A stretch of DNA of 64,000 bases from a beta proteobacterium CB (GTDB lineage Bacteria > Pseudomonadota > Gammaproteobacteria > Burkholderiales > Burkholderiaceae): assembly GCA_000342265.1 (NCBI GenBank), contig CP004348.1, forward strand, positions 62,001-126,000, written 5' to 3'. Shown here one piece after another: positions 1 through 9,875 of this stretch. Below the pieces are notes generated by a model. It made no database searches. It was not told the origin of the DNA and saw only the letters and a program-made list of their open reading frames with translations. Position 1 is the first letter of the stretch. Each line of letters starts with the position of its first letter. Position numbers and translations under genes: made by a program.

Positions 1-1
1 T

Positions 2-223
2 GCCTTGCCACGCGTACGTGACTTCCGCGGAATTTCCGGTAAGGCATTTGACGGCCGTGGTAACTACAACATCGGCGTTAAAGAGCAAATCATTTTCCCT
101 GAAATCGAATACGACAAAATTGATGCCCTCCGTGGTCTCAATATCAGTATTACGACGACCGCTAAGACTGACGAAGAAGCAAAAGCTTTGTTAGCAGCGT
201 TCAAATTCCCTTTCCGCAATTAA
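2..223 (+). CDS. rplE: 50S ribosomal protein L5, C-terminal part
   Basis: Only the last 73 or so residues are present; the gene begins upstream of the window. L5 binds 5S rRNA and contacts the P-site tRNA in the central protuberance of the large subunit. The visible part contains the conserved L5 stretches [23 protein letters not shown] and the terminal [14 protein letters not shown] segment, all typical of bacterial L5. It is followed after 9 bases by rpsN, as in every spc operon. The reading frame is open to the window edge, so the TTG at base 5 is not a start. Confidence 0.97.
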   Translation, partial: ALPRVRDFRGISGKAFDGRGNYNIGVKEQIIFPEIEYDKIDALRGLNISITTTAKTDEEAKALLAAFKFPFRN

Positions 224-232
224 GAGGCTAAC

Positions 233-538
233 GTGGCAAAACTATCCCTAATTGAGCGCGAGAATAAGCGCGCTAAAACTGTAGAGAAGTACGCTGTAAA
301 GCGTGCTGAACTCAAGGCAATCATTGCTGATCAATCACGCAGTGATGAAGAGCGCTATGAAGCTCGCTTGAAGCTACAGGCACTTCCACGTAACGCAAGC
401 CCGATTCGTCAAAGAAATCGTTGTTCATTAACCGGTCGTCCACGCGGTGTATTCAGCAAGTTTGGTTTAGCGCGTAGCAAGATTCGTGAAATCGCCTTCC
501 GTGGCGAAATCCCCGGTTTAACCAAGGCCAGCTGGTAA
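233..538 (+). CDS. rpsN: 30S ribosomal protein S14
   Basis: S14 is a small-subunit head protein that assembles late, next to S3 and S10. The product is 101 residues, the usual length of the long zinc-free form. It carries the [12 protein letters not shown] motif and ends in GLTKASW, and lacks the two CxxC pairs of the short zinc-binding S14. The start codon is GTG, giving [10 protein letters not shown]; the preceding aagaggcta provides a ribosome binding site. It lies between rplE and rpsH in the spc operon. Confidence 0.97.
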   Translation: MAKLSLIERENKRAKTVEKYAVKRAELKAIIADQSRSDEERYEARLKLQALPRNASPIRQRNRCSLTGRPRGVFSKFGLARSKIREIAFRGEIPGLTKASW

Positions 539-562
539 GCGGCGAAAGAATTAGGAGAACTC

Positions 563-958
563 ATGAGTATCAGCGATCCAATCGCCGACATGTTGACAAG
601 GATCCGCAATGCGCAAGCAGTGCAGAAACCCGTAGTCTTGATGCCGTCGTCAAAAGTTAAAGTAGCTATTGCAAAAGTCTTGCAGGATGAAGGTTATATC
701 GATAGTTTTGAAATCAAAGGTGAAGCAGCTAAGCCAGTGCTACACATTGAACTCAAATACTACGCAGGCCGCCCTGTTATTGAGCGTATTGACCGTGTTT
801 CTACACCAAGTCTACGTATCTACAAAGGTCGCCACGACATTCCTGAAGTAATGAATGGCTTAGGCATTGCAATTATTTCAACCCCACAAGGCGTAATGAC
901 AGACCGCAAAGCACGTGCAAACGGCGTTGGTGGCGAAGTTATTTGCTACGTCGCGTAA
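563..958 (+). CDS. rpsH: 30S ribosomal protein S8
   Basis: S8 binds the central domain of 16S rRNA early in assembly. In E. coli it also represses translation of the spc operon by binding near the rplE start, which lies outside this window. The 131-residue product begins [17 protein letters not shown], which is diagnostic, and ends with the conserved [12 protein letters not shown] strong aggag precedes the ATG. It sits 24 bases after rpsN and 10 before rplF. Confidence 0.97.
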   Translation: MSISDPIADMLTRIRNAQAVQKPVVLMPSSKVKVAIAKVLQDEGYIDSFEIKGEAAKPVLHIELKYYAGRPVIERIDRVSTPSLRIYKGRHDIPEVMNGLGIAIISTPQGVMTDRKARANGVGGEVICYVA

Positions 959-968
959 GGAGAGAAAT

Positions 969-1502
969 ATGTCCCGCGTTGGTAAATCACCTATTCCAGT
1001 CCCTAAGGGCGCTGAAATCAGCATCAACGGTGCAAACATCACTGTTAAGGGCCCATTAGGCACTTTGACACATAATTTGCATCCTTCTGTTGGTTTGAAA
1101 CAAGAAGATGGCGTATTGACAATCGTTTTAAATAACGACACACCAGAAGCTGGTGCGCAGTCAGGTACAGCCCGCGCTTTAGTAAACAACATGGTTGTTG
1201 GCGTAACTACTGGCTTTGAGCGCAAGCTGAGCTTGGTAGGCGTTGGTTATCGTGCTGCCGCTCAAGGCGAATCATTGAAGTTACAGTTAGGTTTCTCACA
1301 CGACATTATTTACAACCTGCCAAAGGGTGTAAAAGCTGAGACTCCAACTCAAACTGAAATCATTATTAAAGGTTCCAACAAGCAGCAAGTTGGCCAGGTT
1401 GCAGCTGAAGTTCGCGCATACCGCTCACCAGAGCCGTACAAAGGCAAAGGCGTTCGCTACGTGGATGAGGTTGTACATCTGAAAGAAACTAAGAAGAAGT
1501 AA
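969..1502 (+). CDS. rplF: 50S ribosomal protein L6
   Basis: L6 lies near the base of the L7/L12 stalk and the sarcin-ricin loop. I start the gene at the ATG at 969, which has an aaggagag site in front and gives [14 protein letters not shown], the canonical N-terminus, and a 177-residue protein. The frame stays open further upstream into rpsH but that extension is not L6-like. The C-terminal [16 protein letters not shown] motif is the L6 signature. Part of the spc operon. Confidence 0.97.
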   Translation: MSRVGKSPIPVPKGAEISINGANITVKGPLGTLTHNLHPSVGLKQEDGVLTIVLNNDTPEAGAQSGTARALVNNMVVGVTTGFERKLSLVGVGYRAAAQGESLKLQLGFSHDIIYNLPKGVKAETPTQTEIIIKGSNKQQVGQVAAEVRAYRSPEPYKGKGVRYVDEVVHLKETKKK

Positions 1503-1515
1503 GCGAGATTAGAAA

Positions 1516-1869
1516 ATGAATAAAGACGAATCCAGACAAAGACGTGCTAGGCAGACTCGTATTCGCATTGCCGAAGCATTGGCAAATCGCTTAACAGTTA
1601 TCCGTAGCAATTCACACATTTCTGCACAGGTATATAGCCCATGTGGAACCAAAGTTGTAGCAGCCGCTTCAACAATGGAAAAAGATTTGCGCCAAGCGAT
1701 CAAAAACGGCGGCAACGCTGATGCGGCTAAACAAATTGGCAAGTTAGTTGCTGAGCGTGCTGTTAAGGCAGGCATTGTTGATGTTGCTTTTGATCGCTCC
1801 GGTCATCGTTACCACGGCCGTATTAAGGCCTTAGCTGAAGCTGCGCGTGAAGCCGGCCTGAAGTTCTAA
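1516..1869 (+). CDS. rplR: 50S ribosomal protein L18
   Basis: L18 binds 5S rRNA together with L5 and L25. The 117-residue product has the arginine-rich N-terminus ([11 protein letters not shown]), the central VAAASTMEK segment and the C-terminal [11 protein letters not shown] motif followed by [12 protein letters not shown], all characteristic of L18. It follows rplF by 13 bases and precedes rpsE by 18, collinear with the standard spc operon. Confidence 0.97.
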   Translation: MNKDESRQRRARQTRIRIAEALANRLTVIRSNSHISAQVYSPCGTKVVAAASTMEKDLRQAIKNGGNADAAKQIGKLVAERAVKAGIVDVAFDRSGHRYHGRIKALAEAAREAGLKF

Positions 1870-1887
1870 TAGGGTTTAGGAAAAAAC

Positions 1888-2406
1888 ATGGCAAAAATGC
1901 AAACCAAGATGCAAAACGAAGAGCGTGATGATGGTCTTCGCGAGAAGATGATTGCTGTTAATCGTGTAACTAAAGTGGTTAAAGGTGGTCGTATTCTCGG
2001 CTTCGCTGCACTCACTGTAGTTGGCGACGGCGATGGTCGTATCGGCATGGGCAAAGGTAAATCAAAAGAAGTTCCAGTTGCTGTTCAAAAGGCAATGGAC
2101 GAAGCACGTCGCAAGATGATCAAAGTCTCCTTACGTAAAGGTACTTTGCAACACACTGTGATTGGTAAGCATGGCGCGTCACGCGTGATGATTTCTCCAG
2201 CTAAAGACGGTACTGGCGTTATCGCTGGTGGCCCAATGCGCGCAATTTTCGATGTAATGGGTGTAACCAACGTTGTTGCTAAGTCACTTGGCTCAACAAA
2301 CCCTTACAACATGGTTCGCGCAACGATTGATGGCTTGAGCAAGATGAGCACTCCTTCTGAAATTGCTGCTAAGCGCGGTAAGTCAGTTGAAGAGATTCTC
2401 GGCTAA
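1888..2406 (+). CDS. rpsE: 30S ribosomal protein S5
   Basis: S5 sits on the solvent side of the decoding region and affects translational accuracy; spectinomycin-resistance mutations map to its N-terminal loop. The 172-residue product has the N-terminal double-stranded-RNA-binding fold ([26 protein letters not shown]) and the C-terminal domain with [13 protein letters not shown]. The N-terminus [14 protein letters not shown] is a typical betaproteobacterial extension. Standard position between rplR and rpmD. Confidence 0.97.
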   Translation: MAKMQTKMQNEERDDGLREKMIAVNRVTKVVKGGRILGFAALTVVGDGDGRIGMGKGKSKEVPVAVQKAMDEARRKMIKVSLRKGTLQHTVIGKHGASRVMISPAKDGTGVIAGGPMRAIFDVMGVTNVVAKSLGSTNPYNMVRATIDGLSKMSTPSEIAAKRGKSVEEILG

Positions 2407-2430
2407 GACCAAAAGATTAGGAATCTATAA

Positions 2431-2619
2431 ATGACAACATCTAACTCTAAAGTCAAACTGCAATTAGTACGCAGTTTGATCGGCACACGCGAAAGCCACC
2501 GTGCAACTGTTCGTGGTTTAGGCCTCGGACGCATCAATTCTGTTTCAGAATTGGAAGACACTCCAGCAGTTCGCGGAATGATTAATAAAGTTTCTTATCT
2601 AGTTAAAGTCATTGGCTAA
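2431..2619 (+). CDS. rpmD: 50S ribosomal protein L30
   Basis: A small single-domain protein of the large subunit. The 62 residues include [20 protein letters not shown] and the terminal [12 protein letters not shown], matching bacterial L30, and the gene falls between rpsE and rplO as expected. The ATG is preceded by a taggaatct site. Confidence 0.95.
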   Translation: MTTSNSKVKLQLVRSLIGTRESHRATVRGLGLGRINSVSELEDTPAVRGMINKVSYLVKVIG

Positions 2620-2646
2620 TAACTAGCAAGTAAATAGGCGAAGAAT

Positions 2647-3087
2647 ATGCAACTCAATACACTCAAACCCGCAGAGGGATCCAAGAAAAACCGTCGTCGC
2701 GTAGGTCGCGGCATCGGATCTGGCCTTGGTAAAACTGCAGGTCGTGGTCACAAAGGTCAAAAATCACGTTCCGGCGGATTCCATAAGGTTGGATTCGAGG
2801 GCGGACAGATGCCTATGTATCGTCGTTTGCCAAAGCGCGGTTTCGTGTCTTTGACACGTCGTCACGTTGGTCAAATTACTTTGAATGACTTAGCAAAAAT
2901 CAACTTGCCAGAAGTGGACTTGTTGGTTTTGAGAGCTCACGGTTTTGCTGGTGAGCAGATCAATGCAGTGAAAGTAATCAAGACTGGTGAATTGTCAATT
3001 GCTGTGACCCTCAAGGGTATTACAGCAACTGCAGGTGCAAAAGCTGCTATTGAAGCAGCTGGCGGCAAATTGGTTGACTTGGTTTAA
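2647..3087 (+). CDS. rplO: 50S ribosomal protein L15
   Basis: L15 is an organiser of 23S rRNA in late assembly. The 146-residue product begins [14 protein letters not shown], followed by the very basic glycine-rich extension ([21 protein letters not shown]) that threads into the rRNA core, then [15 protein letters not shown]. The C-terminal globular half ends [14 protein letters not shown]. It precedes secY by 17 bases, the universal arrangement. Confidence 0.97.
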   Translation: MQLNTLKPAEGSKKNRRRVGRGIGSGLGKTAGRGHKGQKSRSGGFHKVGFEGGQMPMYRRLPKRGFVSLTRRHVGQITLNDLAKINLPEVDLLVLRAHGFAGEQINAVKVIKTGELSIAVTLKGITATAGAKAAIEAAGGKLVDLV

Positions 3088-3104
3088 TTAGCTTTTAGTA
3101 AACG

Positions 3105-4442
3105 ATGGCACTCGCACCTACCAACGCAGCAAATACTGCTCAATCAGGAAACAAGTTTGGCGAATTACGCCAACGCTTGATATTCCTGGTGTTGGCATTG
3201 CTCGTGTTCCGTTTGGGTGCGCATATTCCTGTTCCAGGAATTGACCCTGACCAATTGGCTCAATTGTTCTCGGGTCAAAAAGATGGCATCTTGGGTATGT
3301 TTAACCTGTTTTCAGGTGGTGCTTTATCCCGTTTCACAGTTTTTGCTTTGGGTATCATGCCGTACATCTCTGCATCGATCATCATGCAGTTAATGACGAT
3401 CGTTGTTCCTTCTTTGGAGTCTTTGAAAAAAGAGGGTCAAGCAGGCCAGCGTAAGATTACCCAGTACACACGTTACGGCACTGTGTTCTTGGCAACGTTC
3501 CAGGCATTGGGTATCTCAGTTGCATTGCAAGCACAACCAGGTTTAGTTATTAATCCTGGCTTGATGTTTGAGCTCAACACAGTAGTAACTTTAGTTACTG
3601 GCACGATGTTCCTGATGTGGCTCGGTGAGCAGATCACTGAACGTGGACTTGGTAACGGCATCTCCATCATTATTTTCGGCGGTATTGTTTCTGGCTTGCC
3701 AACTGCAATCGGTAGCTTGCTTGAATTGGTACGTACCGGTTCCATGAATATCCTATCCGCATTGCTCATCGTAGTGATTTGTATTGCAGTGACTTATTTT
3801 GTTGTATTTGTAGAGCGTGGTCAGCGCCGTATTTTGGTTAACTACGCTAAGCGTCAAGTTGGTAACAAGGTATATGGCGGTCAGTCTTCATACTTCCCAT
3901 TGAAGTTGAACATGGCTGGTGTTATCCCTCCAATTTTTGCTTCATCTATTATTTTGTTCCCTGCAACGATTGCTGGCTGGTTTACATCAGGTGAGCCAAC
4001 TAATATGTTCAGCAGAATCATCAAAGATCTAGCAGCAACATTGGCACCAGGTCAACCTGTGTACACAATTTTGTATGCAGCAGCAATCATCTTCTTCTGT
4101 TTCTTTTACACAGCTTTGGTTTTCAATAGCCGTGAGACTGCAGATAATCTGAAGAAGAGCGGTGCATTTGTTCCAGGTATTCGTCCTGGTGATCAGACTG
4201 GTCGTTACATTGACAAGATCCTGGTTCGCTTGACACTAGCTGGTGCGATTTACATGGTTTTGGTTTGTTTGTTGCCAGAATTTCTAGTGCTGAAGTACAA
4301 CGTGCCATTCTATTTTGGCGGTACTTCCTTGTTGATTATTGTCGTTGTTGCAATGGATTTTATGGCTCAAGTTCAGTCATTCGCAATGCAACAACAGTAT
4401 GGTTCTTTGATGAAAAAAGCTAACTTTAAGATGGGCGCTTAA
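3105..4442 (+). CDS. secY: Protein translocase subunit SecY
   Basis: SecY forms the channel of the SecYEG translocon in the inner membrane. The 445-residue protein shows ten hydrophobic segments, the early [12 protein letters not shown] motif, the plug-region [26 protein letters not shown] of helix 2, and the cytoplasmic loop [18 protein letters not shown]. Length and features match E. coli SecY (443). The start has only a poor ribosome binding site, so expression may depend on translation from rplO 17 bases upstream. infA starts 4 bases after its stop. Confidence 0.97.
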   Translation: MALAPTNAANTAQSGNKFGELRQRLIFLVLALLVFRLGAHIPVPGIDPDQLAQLFSGQKDGILGMFNLFSGGALSRFTVFALGIMPYISASIIMQLMTIVVPSLESLKKEGQAGQRKITQYTRYGTVFLATFQALGISVALQAQPGLVINPGLMFELNTVVTLVTGTMFLMWLGEQITERGLGNGISIIIFGGIVSGLPTAIGSLLELVRTGSMNILSALLIVVICIAVTYFVVFVERGQRRILVNYAKRQVGNKVYGGQSSYFPLKLNMAGVIPPIFASSIILFPATIAGWFTSGEPTNMFSRIIKDLAATLAPGQPVYTILYAAAIIFFCFFYTALVFNSRETADNLKKSGAFVPGIRPGDQTGRYIDKILVRLTLAGAIYMVLVCLLPEFLVLKYNVPFYFGGTSLLIIVVVAMDFMAQVQSFAMQQQYGSLMKKANFKMGA

Positions 4443-4446
4443 CTGA

Positions 4447-4665
4447 ATGTCTAAAGACGATGTAATTCAGATGGCGGGAGAAATTATTGAGAATTTGCCG
4501 AACGCAATGTTTCGCGTGAAGCTAGAGAACGGACATGTGGTTCTAGGGCACATTTCTGGGAAGATGAGGATGCATTACATCCGCATATTGCCAGGAGATA
4601 AGGTAACGGTGGAGATGACTCCTTACGACCTGACGCGCGCAAGAATCATTTTCCGAGCGAAGTAA
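4447..4665 (+). CDS. infA: Translation initiation factor IF-1
   Basis: IF-1 occupies the ribosomal A site during initiation and helps IF-2 and IF-3. The 72-residue OB-fold protein has the family hallmarks [34 protein letters not shown] and [13 protein letters not shown]. It is placed between secY and rpmJ, which is common in betaproteobacteria. Gamma-proteobacterial infA is usually elsewhere, so the position supports the taxonomic assignment. Confidence 0.97.
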   Translation: MSKDDVIQMAGEIIENLPNAMFRVKLENGHVVLGHISGKMRMHYIRILPGDKVTVEMTPYDLTRARIIFRAK

Positions 4666-4700
4666 AGATTAAGTAGTACATATTTTTTTAGAGGTGAGTT

Positions 4701-4817
4701 ATGAAAGTTTTGGCATCCGTTAAGTGTATTTGCAGAAATTGCAAGATCATTAAGCGCAAACGCGTTGTGCGCGTGATCTGTTCTTCAGACGCACGTCATA
4801 AGCAGCGTCAAGGCTGA
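4701..4817 (+). CDS. rpmJ: 50S ribosomal protein L36
   Basis: A 38-codon gene read directly from the sequence: ATG at 4701 preceded by gaggtgag, TGA at 4815-4817. The product starts [16 protein letters not shown] and ends RHKQRQG. Cys11, Cys14, Cys27 and His33 form the C-C-C-H zinc site of the metal-binding L36 type. It lies between infA and rpsM, its usual position at the spc/alpha junction. The final QRQG matches bacterial L36. Confidence 0.95.
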   Translation: MKVLASVKCICRNCKIIKRKRVVRVICSSDARHKQRQG

Positions 4818-4841
4818 TCTGGTTAATTAAGAGGAAATCTC

Positions 4842-5207
4842 ATGGCACGTATCGCTGGGGTAAATATCCCAAATCATCAACATACTGTTATCGGTTTAAC
4901 AGCAATTTTTGGCATCGGCACTACACGTGCTCGCAAAATTTGTGAAACCACAGGTGTTGCTATCGACAAAAAAGTTAAAGATCTTACTGACGGTGACTTG
5001 GAAAAGTTGCGTGATGAAGTAGGTAAGTTCATCACTGAGGGTGACCTTCGTCGTGAAGTAACGATGAGCATCAAGCGTTTGATGGACTTAGGCTGCTATC
5101 GCGGCGTTCGTCATCGTAAGGGCTTGCCTGTACGTGGTCAACGTACTAAGACTAACGCGCGTACCCGTAAGGGCCCACGTAAGTCTGGCGTGCAACTCAA
5201 GAAATAA
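4842..5207 (+). CDS. rpsM: 30S ribosomal protein S13
   Basis: First gene of the alpha operon. S13 lies in the head of the small subunit and forms bridges to the large subunit. The 121-residue product has [22 protein letters not shown] at the start (helix-two-turn-helix core [13 protein letters not shown]) and the basic tail [20 protein letters not shown] gaggaaatc site precedes the ATG. In E. coli the S4 repressor binds upstream of this gene; the 24-base gap here leaves little room for that structure. Confidence 0.97.
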   Translation: MARIAGVNIPNHQHTVIGLTAIFGIGTTRARKICETTGVAIDKKVKDLTDGDLEKLRDEVGKFITEGDLRREVTMSIKRLMDLGCYRGVRHRKGLPVRGQRTKTNARTRKGPRKSGVQLKK

Positions 5208-5225
5208 TCAAGAAAGTTTATTGAC

Positions 5226-5633
5226 ATGGCAAAACAACAATCCGCTTCTGCAGCTTCACAGCGCGCACGCAAGAAGGTTAAAAAGAACGTTGCTGACGGT
5301 ATTGCACACGTTCACGCTTCTTTTAATAACACCATCATTACGATCACTGATCGCCAAGGTAATGCGCTTTCATGGGCGACATCTGGTGGCCAGGGCTTCA
5401 AGGGCTCACGTAAATCAACACCTTTTGCTGCTCAGGTAGCTGCAGAAGTTGCTGGTAAGACAGCAATTGAATGCGGTATTAAGAATTTGGAAGTTCAGAT
5501 CAAAGGCCCAGGCCCAGGTCGTGAATCAGCAGTTCGCGCATTGAACTCATTGGGCATCAAGATCACTGAGATTCAAGACGTAACTCCAGTTCCACACAAT
5601 GGTTGCCGTCCTCCTAAGCGTCGTCGTATTTAA
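5226..5633 (+). CDS. rpsK: 30S ribosomal protein S11
   Basis: S11 lies on the platform of the small subunit near the E site. The 135-residue product contains [19 protein letters not shown], the [17 protein letters not shown] segment and the C-terminal signature [13 protein letters not shown] with [16 protein letters not shown]. It is separated from rpsD by an unusually long 118-base gap with hairpin potential. Confidence 0.97.
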   Translation: MAKQQSASAASQRARKKVKKNVADGIAHVHASFNNTIITITDRQGNALSWATSGGQGFKGSRKSTPFAAQVAAEVAGKTAIECGIKNLEVQIKGPGPGRESAVRALNSLGIKITEIQDVTPVPHNGCRPPKRRRI

Positions 5634-5751
5634 GCTTGGATCTTGGCAGTACAACAGTTTTAGTAGTTTTTTATTAAAGCCCACCGTTCGCCTGATTTAA
5701 AAGGCGAACTCACCGCCGGTCGTAAGACTGCGGCAAAGAAAGGAAAGCATC
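5634..5751 (+). promoter_or_regulatory. 118-base leader before rpsD with two hairpins
   Basis: All neighbouring ribosomal genes are 10-35 bases apart, but this gap is 118 bases. It can form a 7-bp stem GTTCGCC/GGCGAAC (5686-5692 with 5703-5709, 10-base loop), followed by a GC-rich element, CCGC at 5713 pairing with GCGG near 5729, just before the aaaggaaagc ribosome binding site of rpsD. S4 is a known translational repressor of its own operon in E. coli and of its own gene in Bacillus, so an S4-responsive leader is possible. That is inference; only the pairing potential is seen. Confidence 0.35.
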
Positions 5752-6375
5752 GTGGCACGTTACTTAGGGCCTAAGGCCAAATTAGCACGTCGGGAAGGTA
5801 CCGACTTATTTTTAAAGAGCGCACGTCGCGCCCTGTCAGACAAGTGCAAGTTAGATACTAAGCCTGGTCAACATGGCCGTACATCTGGCTCAAGAACATC
5901 TGATTACGGTAATCAATTGCGTGAAAAGCAAAAGGTTAAGCGTATCTATGGCGTATTAGAGCGTCAATTCCGTCGTTACTTCGCAGAAGCTGAGCGTCGT
6001 AAGGGCAACACTGGTGAAACATTGCTCCAGTTGCTTGAGTCACGTTTAGATAACGTGGTGTATCGCATGGGCTTTGGTTCTACTCGTGCTGAAGCGCGTC
6101 AATTGGTTTCCCATTGCGCAATTTTGCTCAATGGCAGCCCAGTAAACATTCCATCTATTCAGGTTAAGCCTGGTGATGTAGTGGCGATTCGTGAAAAAGC
6201 GAAGAAGCAAGCGCGTATTACAGAATCACTCAATTTAGTTGGTCAAATGGCAGCTGTTACTTGGGTTTCAGTTGACGCAGCCAAGCTCGAGGGAACATTT
6301 AAGCAAGTGCCTGACCGTGAAGATATTAGCGGCGAAATTAATGAAAGTTTGATCGTCGAATTGTATTCACGCTAA
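5752..6375 (+). CDS. rpsD: 30S ribosomal protein S4
   Basis: S4 nucleates assembly of the 5' domain of 16S rRNA and in several bacteria represses its own operon. The 207-residue product starts from GTG ([19 protein letters not shown]) behind an aaaggaaagc site. It contains the S4 RNA-binding domain ([27 protein letters not shown]) at about residues 95-155. It lacks the zinc-binding cysteines of the N-terminal knuckle found in C-plus S4 proteins. Located between rpsK and rpoA. Confidence 0.97.
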   Translation: MARYLGPKAKLARREGTDLFLKSARRALSDKCKLDTKPGQHGRTSGSRTSDYGNQLREKQKVKRIYGVLERQFRRYFAEAERRKGNTGETLLQLLESRLDNVVYRMGFGSTRAEARQLVSHCAILLNGSPVNIPSIQVKPGDVVAIREKAKKQARITESLNLVGQMAAVTWVSVDAAKLEGTFKQVPDREDISGEINESLIVELYSR

Positions 6376-6397
6376 TTAGCACTCTCAAGGAAAAAAT

Positions 6398-7378
6398 ATG
6401 CAAACAAATTTGCTCAAGCCAAAAATTATTTCTGTTGAAGCGCTTACCGCCAACCAAGCTAAGGTTGTTATGGAGCCGTTCGAGCGTGGCTATGGCCACA
6501 CACTCGGCAATGCATTACGTCGTGTTTTGTTGTCCTCGATGGTTGGTTATGCACCAACTGAAGTAGCAATTGCTGGTGTTGTTCATGAGTACTCCACATT
6601 GGATGGAGTTCAAGAGGACGTAGTTAACCTTTTGTTGAACCTCAAAGGTATCGTATTTAAGTTGCAGTCACGTGATGAAGTTACTATCAATTTGCGTAAA
6701 GAAGGTCCAGGCGTTGTTACTGCAAAAGATATCGACTTGCCACATGATGTAGAAATCATTAATCCTGATCACGTTATCGCTCACTTGTCAGCTGGTGGCA
6801 AGTTGGATATGCAGATCAAGGTTGAAAAAGGCCGTGGCTATGTACCAGGCAATATGCGTCAATACCATGACGAAGCTACCAAGATCATTGGTCGCATCGT
6901 TTTGGATGCCTCATTTAGCCCAGTAAGCCGTGTTAGCTATGCTGTTGAGTCTGCTCGTGTTGAGCAACGTACCGACCTCGACCGTCTAGTAATGACTATC
7001 GAAACAAACGGTGTGTTGTCGCCTGAAGAAGCAATTCGTCAAGCCGCTACCATTTTGGTTGATCAGTTAGTTGTATTCGCAGCCCTCGAAAGCAGCGAAG
7101 TTTCTGGTGATCTCGCACCAAGCCGCTCTTCAATGGTTGATCCAATGTTGATGCGTCCGGTTGATGATCTCGAACTCACAGTTCGCTCTGCAAACTGCTT
7201 GAAGGCTGAGAACATTTACTACATCGGTGACTTGATTCAACGTACAGAGAATGAATTGTTGAAGACGCCTAATTTAGGTCGTAAGTCTTTGAATGAAATC
7301 AAAGATGTATTGGCGGCTCGTGGCTTAAGTCTTGGCATGAAACTCGAAAGCTGGCCTCCAGCTAACCTCGAGAAATAA
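6398..7378 (+). CDS. rpoA: DNA-directed RNA polymerase subunit alpha
   Basis: The alpha subunit dimerises to scaffold RNA polymerase assembly and contacts UP elements and activators. The 326-residue product has the N-terminal assembly domain ([21 protein letters not shown] near residues 28-48) and, after a linker, the C-terminal DNA-binding domain with [16 protein letters not shown] and [16 protein letters not shown]. Length is normal for betaproteobacteria. Its position between rpsD and rplQ is universal in this group. Confidence 0.98.
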   Translation: MQTNLLKPKIISVEALTANQAKVVMEPFERGYGHTLGNALRRVLLSSMVGYAPTEVAIAGVVHEYSTLDGVQEDVVNLLLNLKGIVFKLQSRDEVTINLRKEGPGVVTAKDIDLPHDVEIINPDHVIAHLSAGGKLDMQIKVEKGRGYVPGNMRQYHDEATKIIGRIVLDASFSPVSRVSYAVESARVEQRTDLDRLVMTIETNGVLSPEEAIRQAATILVDQLVVFAALESSEVSGDLAPSRSSMVDPMLMRPVDDLELTVRSANCLKAENIYYIGDLIQRTENELLKTPNLGRKSLNEIKDVLAARGLSLGMKLESWPPANLEK

Positions 7379-7394
7379 TTAGAAAGGAAGCATC

Positions 7395-7787
7395 ATGCGT
7401 CACGGAAACGGCTTACGCAAACTAAACAGAACATCATCACATCGCTTGGCGATGCTGCGCAACATGTCCAATTCTCTTTTGGAGCACGAAGTGATTAAAA
7501 CCACTTTGCCAAAAGCAAAAGAATTGCGCATGGTTGTTGAGCCTTTGATTACCTTGGGTAAAAAAGATAACTTAGCAAACCGTCGCTTAGCATTCAATCG
7601 CACACGCGATCGCGATATCGTGACCAAACTCTTCACAGAGCTCGGCCCACGTTATGCAACTCGTCCAGGTGGCTACCTTCGTATTTTGAAGTTCGGCTTC
7701 CGTCATGGTGACAATGCACCTATGGCTTTGGTTGAGTTGGTTGATCGCCCAGAAGTTGAAGAAACAGCAGTAGCTGAAGAGGCTTAA
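7395..7787 (+). CDS. rplQ: 50S ribosomal protein L17
   Basis: L17 is a large-subunit protein near the exit of the peptide tunnel. The 130-residue product starts [20 protein letters not shown], the family signature, and has [18 protein letters not shown] short acidic tail ([11 protein letters not shown]) is typical of Burkholderiales. It is the last gene of the alpha operon and is followed 16 bases later by an intrinsic terminator. Confidence 0.97.
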   Translation: MRHGNGLRKLNRTSSHRLAMLRNMSNSLLEHEVIKTTLPKAKELRMVVEPLITLGKKDNLANRRLAFNRTRDRDIVTKLFTELGPRYATRPGGYLRILKFGFRHGDNAPMALVELVDRPEVEETAVAEEA

Positions 7788-7803
7788 GCCCTTTAGTAAG
7801 ATG

Positions 7804-7832
7804 AAAAGCCAGGCTTCGGTCTGGCTTTTTTC
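7804..7832 (+). terminator. Intrinsic terminator after rplQ
   Basis: A 9-bp perfect stem AAAAGCCAG/CTGGCTTTT with an 8-base loop containing CTTCGG runs directly into a T tract. It ends the spc/alpha ribosomal operon just before cutA. Confidence 0.9.
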
Positions 7833-7855
7833 ATTTATAGAGTTAAAAATACTCC

Positions 7856-8188
7856 ATGGCCCAAAATAAATATGTTGAGTTACTGATTGTCGTTACTACT
7901 TTTGCATCAATGAAGGATGCTAAGAAAATGGCTCATCAATTGATTGAAAGTCGTCTGGTTGCTTGCGTGCAAATTCAAGAGGGGGTGCATTCTATCTATC
8001 GATGGGAAGGCAAAATTTGCGAAGGCAATGAAGTCCTTTTGTCAGCAAAAACAGTTGCAGATAAGTGGGTGGATATTGCTCAATACATTCAAAGTCATCA
8101 TCCTTATGATTTGCCTGAAGTGATTGCCTATGCCCCTGAAAAATACGAAGCGCATTATGGCAAATGGGTAGAGTCCGAGGTAAAGTGA
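7856..8188 (+). CDS. cutA: Divalent-cation tolerance protein CutA
   Basis: CutA1 is a small trimeric protein with a PII-like fold; in E. coli the cutA locus affects copper tolerance, but its exact biochemical role is unsettled. The 110-residue product shows the family motifs AKKMAHQLIESRLVACVQI, SIYRWEGKI and HPYDLPEVIAY. It is directly followed by dsbD with a 5-base gap, a gene pair shared with other proteobacteria. The call is secure as a family; the cellular role is not. Confidence 0.93.
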   Translation: MAQNKYVELLIVVTTFASMKDAKKMAHQLIESRLVACVQIQEGVHSIYRWEGKICEGNEVLLSAKTVADKWVDIAQYIQSHHPYDLPEVIAYAPEKYEAHYGKWVESEVK

Positions 8189-8193
8189 GCTTC

Positions 8194-9867
8194 ATGAGAG
8201 TGATCAATCAATTTATTTCTGTTCTAGCTGCTTTCCATTTCCTTCTTGGTAATGCATTTGCTACCTCAGAATTTTTGCCGCCTGAAAAAGCATTTCAGGC
8301 TGAAGCTACTTGGGTAGCAAATACCAATGACATTGAATTAGAGATTTTCCCGGCTAAGAGTTACTACATCTATCAAGAGTCCCTGCATTTCAAGATGGGC
8401 TCCCAGCCCAACAAATTAGAGGCAGTGAAGGCGCCATTACCGCCTGGAATCGAAAAGTTTGATGAAACCTTCCAAAAGAAAATGCAGGTTTATAAGCAGG
8501 CATTTCTACTCACGCTGGATAAAAAGGCAGAAGTAGGAAAGCCGCTGTATTTAGAGTTGGAATTGCAGGGCTGCGCTGAAGCAGGAATTTGTTATCCACC
8601 AATGACCTTAAAGTTTCTACTGGCAGGGCCTGGTGTAAAGGCTGGACCAATACCAGAGGTATTGGATGGAGTGGGAGCGGGCAATGTCTCTAATAAAGAA
8701 TTGAGCTTGATCGATATATGGCGTGAGCGTGATGATGTCAATGCTATTAGCCGATTTTTAGAGAGCACGCCCACGGGCTATTTATTTTTAGCCTTTTTTA
8801 GTCTTGGCTTGGCTTTAGCTTTTACGCCATGCGTACTTCCCATGTTGCCTATTCTGTCGAGCATCGTGTTTGGAACACAGGGTAAACAATCTATCAGCAA
8901 GGGCCGTGCAAGCGTCTTGGCGGCAGCCTACGTGCTCGGAATGGCCTGTGTATACGCATTGGCAGGGGTCTTGATGGCTGCGCTAGGGGGCAGTGTTCAA
9001 AGGGCTCTACAAAGCCCTATAGCTTTGATTTGTTTTGCTTTGTTGTTACTAACACTATCGGGTAGCCTATTTGGTCTTTATGAGCTCAGAATGCCCCATT
9101 CATGGCAGCAAAAGGTAGACCAGTTGGCGGGTCGACATAAGGGCGGGAGTTTTGCGGGAGCCTTTGCCTTGGGGGGTATTTCTACATTAGTTGCCAGTCC
9201 TTGCATTACCGCACCTTTAGCTGGAGTACTTGCTTTTATTGCACAAACGGGCTCAATGAGTTTGGGTGCAGGCCTTCTCTTTGTGATGGCTTTAGGTATG
9301 GGCTTGCCGCTGCTGTTTATTGCTATTGAGGCGCGTATTTTGATCCCATCAACAGGGATATGGATGATTTGGTTGCAAAGAACCTTGGGTGTTCTGTTGC
9401 TTGCAACAGCGGCTTGGATTGCATCCCCTTTATTGCAAACTGGTGGTGGCGACTCGAGTAAGGTGATGGTCAATGGTCAGCGCCAACATCAGATTGGAAA
9501 AGCGAGTTTTGCAGTGATTGACTCTGGTGCCCAGTTAGATCAATTTTTATCCCAAGCAAAAGAACAAAAGAAATTAGTGCTCTTGGATTTTTATGCAGAT
9601 TGGTGCATCTCCTGCAAGGAAATGGAAGTCAATACTTTTGCCAATTCTGAAGTGAATCAAGAGCTGCAGAAATTTGTTTTGCTGCAGGCTGATGTGACAA
9701 AAAACAGTCCTGAGAATCAGGCCTTACTAAAACGTTTTGGATTATTCGGACCGCCTGGGATTTTGATCTTTGATCTCAACTCAGAAGAGTTGAAAGATCA
9801 GCGGGTGATTGGTTATATGCCACCACAGCGTTTTGCTGAGCGCTTGAAAAAAGTACTCAGAAATTAA
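8194..9867 (+). CDS. dsbD: Thiol:disulfide interchange protein DsbD
   Basis: DsbD carries electrons from cytoplasmic thioredoxin across the inner membrane to periplasmic DsbC and cytochrome c maturation factors. I start it at ATG 8194, which gives a signal peptide (MRVINQFISVLAAFHFLLGNAFA); the open frame begins 30 bases earlier inside cutA. The 557 residues contain all three redox pairs: Cys127/Cys133 in the periplasmic N domain, Cys213 (FTPC) and Cys337 (ASPC) in the membrane domain, and Cys471/Cys474 (WCISC) in the C-terminal thioredoxin domain. It could feed the haem-ligation pathway needed for the cytochromes c nearby. Confidence 0.95.
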   Translation: MRVINQFISVLAAFHFLLGNAFATSEFLPPEKAFQAEATWVANTNDIELEIFPAKSYYIYQESLHFKMGSQPNKLEAVKAPLPPGIEKFDETFQKKMQVYKQAFLLTLDKKAEVGKPLYLELELQGCAEAGICYPPMTLKFLLAGPGVKAGPIPEVLDGVGAGNVSNKELSLIDIWRERDDVNAISRFLESTPTGYLFLAFFSLGLALAFTPCVLPMLPILSSIVFGTQGKQSISKGRASVLAAAYVLGMACVYALAGVLMAALGGSVQRALQSPIALICFALLLLTLSGSLFGLYELRMPHSWQQKVDQLAGRHKGGSFAGAFALGGISTLVASPCITAPLAGVLAFIAQTGSMSLGAGLLFVMALGMGLPLLFIAIEARILIPSTGIWMIWLQRTLGVLLLATAAWIASPLLQTGGGDSSKVMVNGQRQHQIGKASFAVIDSGAQLDQFLSQAKEQKKLVLLDFYADWCISCKEMEVNTFANSEVNQELQKFVLLQADVTKNSPENQALLKRFGLFGPPGILIFDLNSEELKDQRVIGYMPPQRFAERLKKVLRN

Positions 9868-9875
9868 GTTCATTG

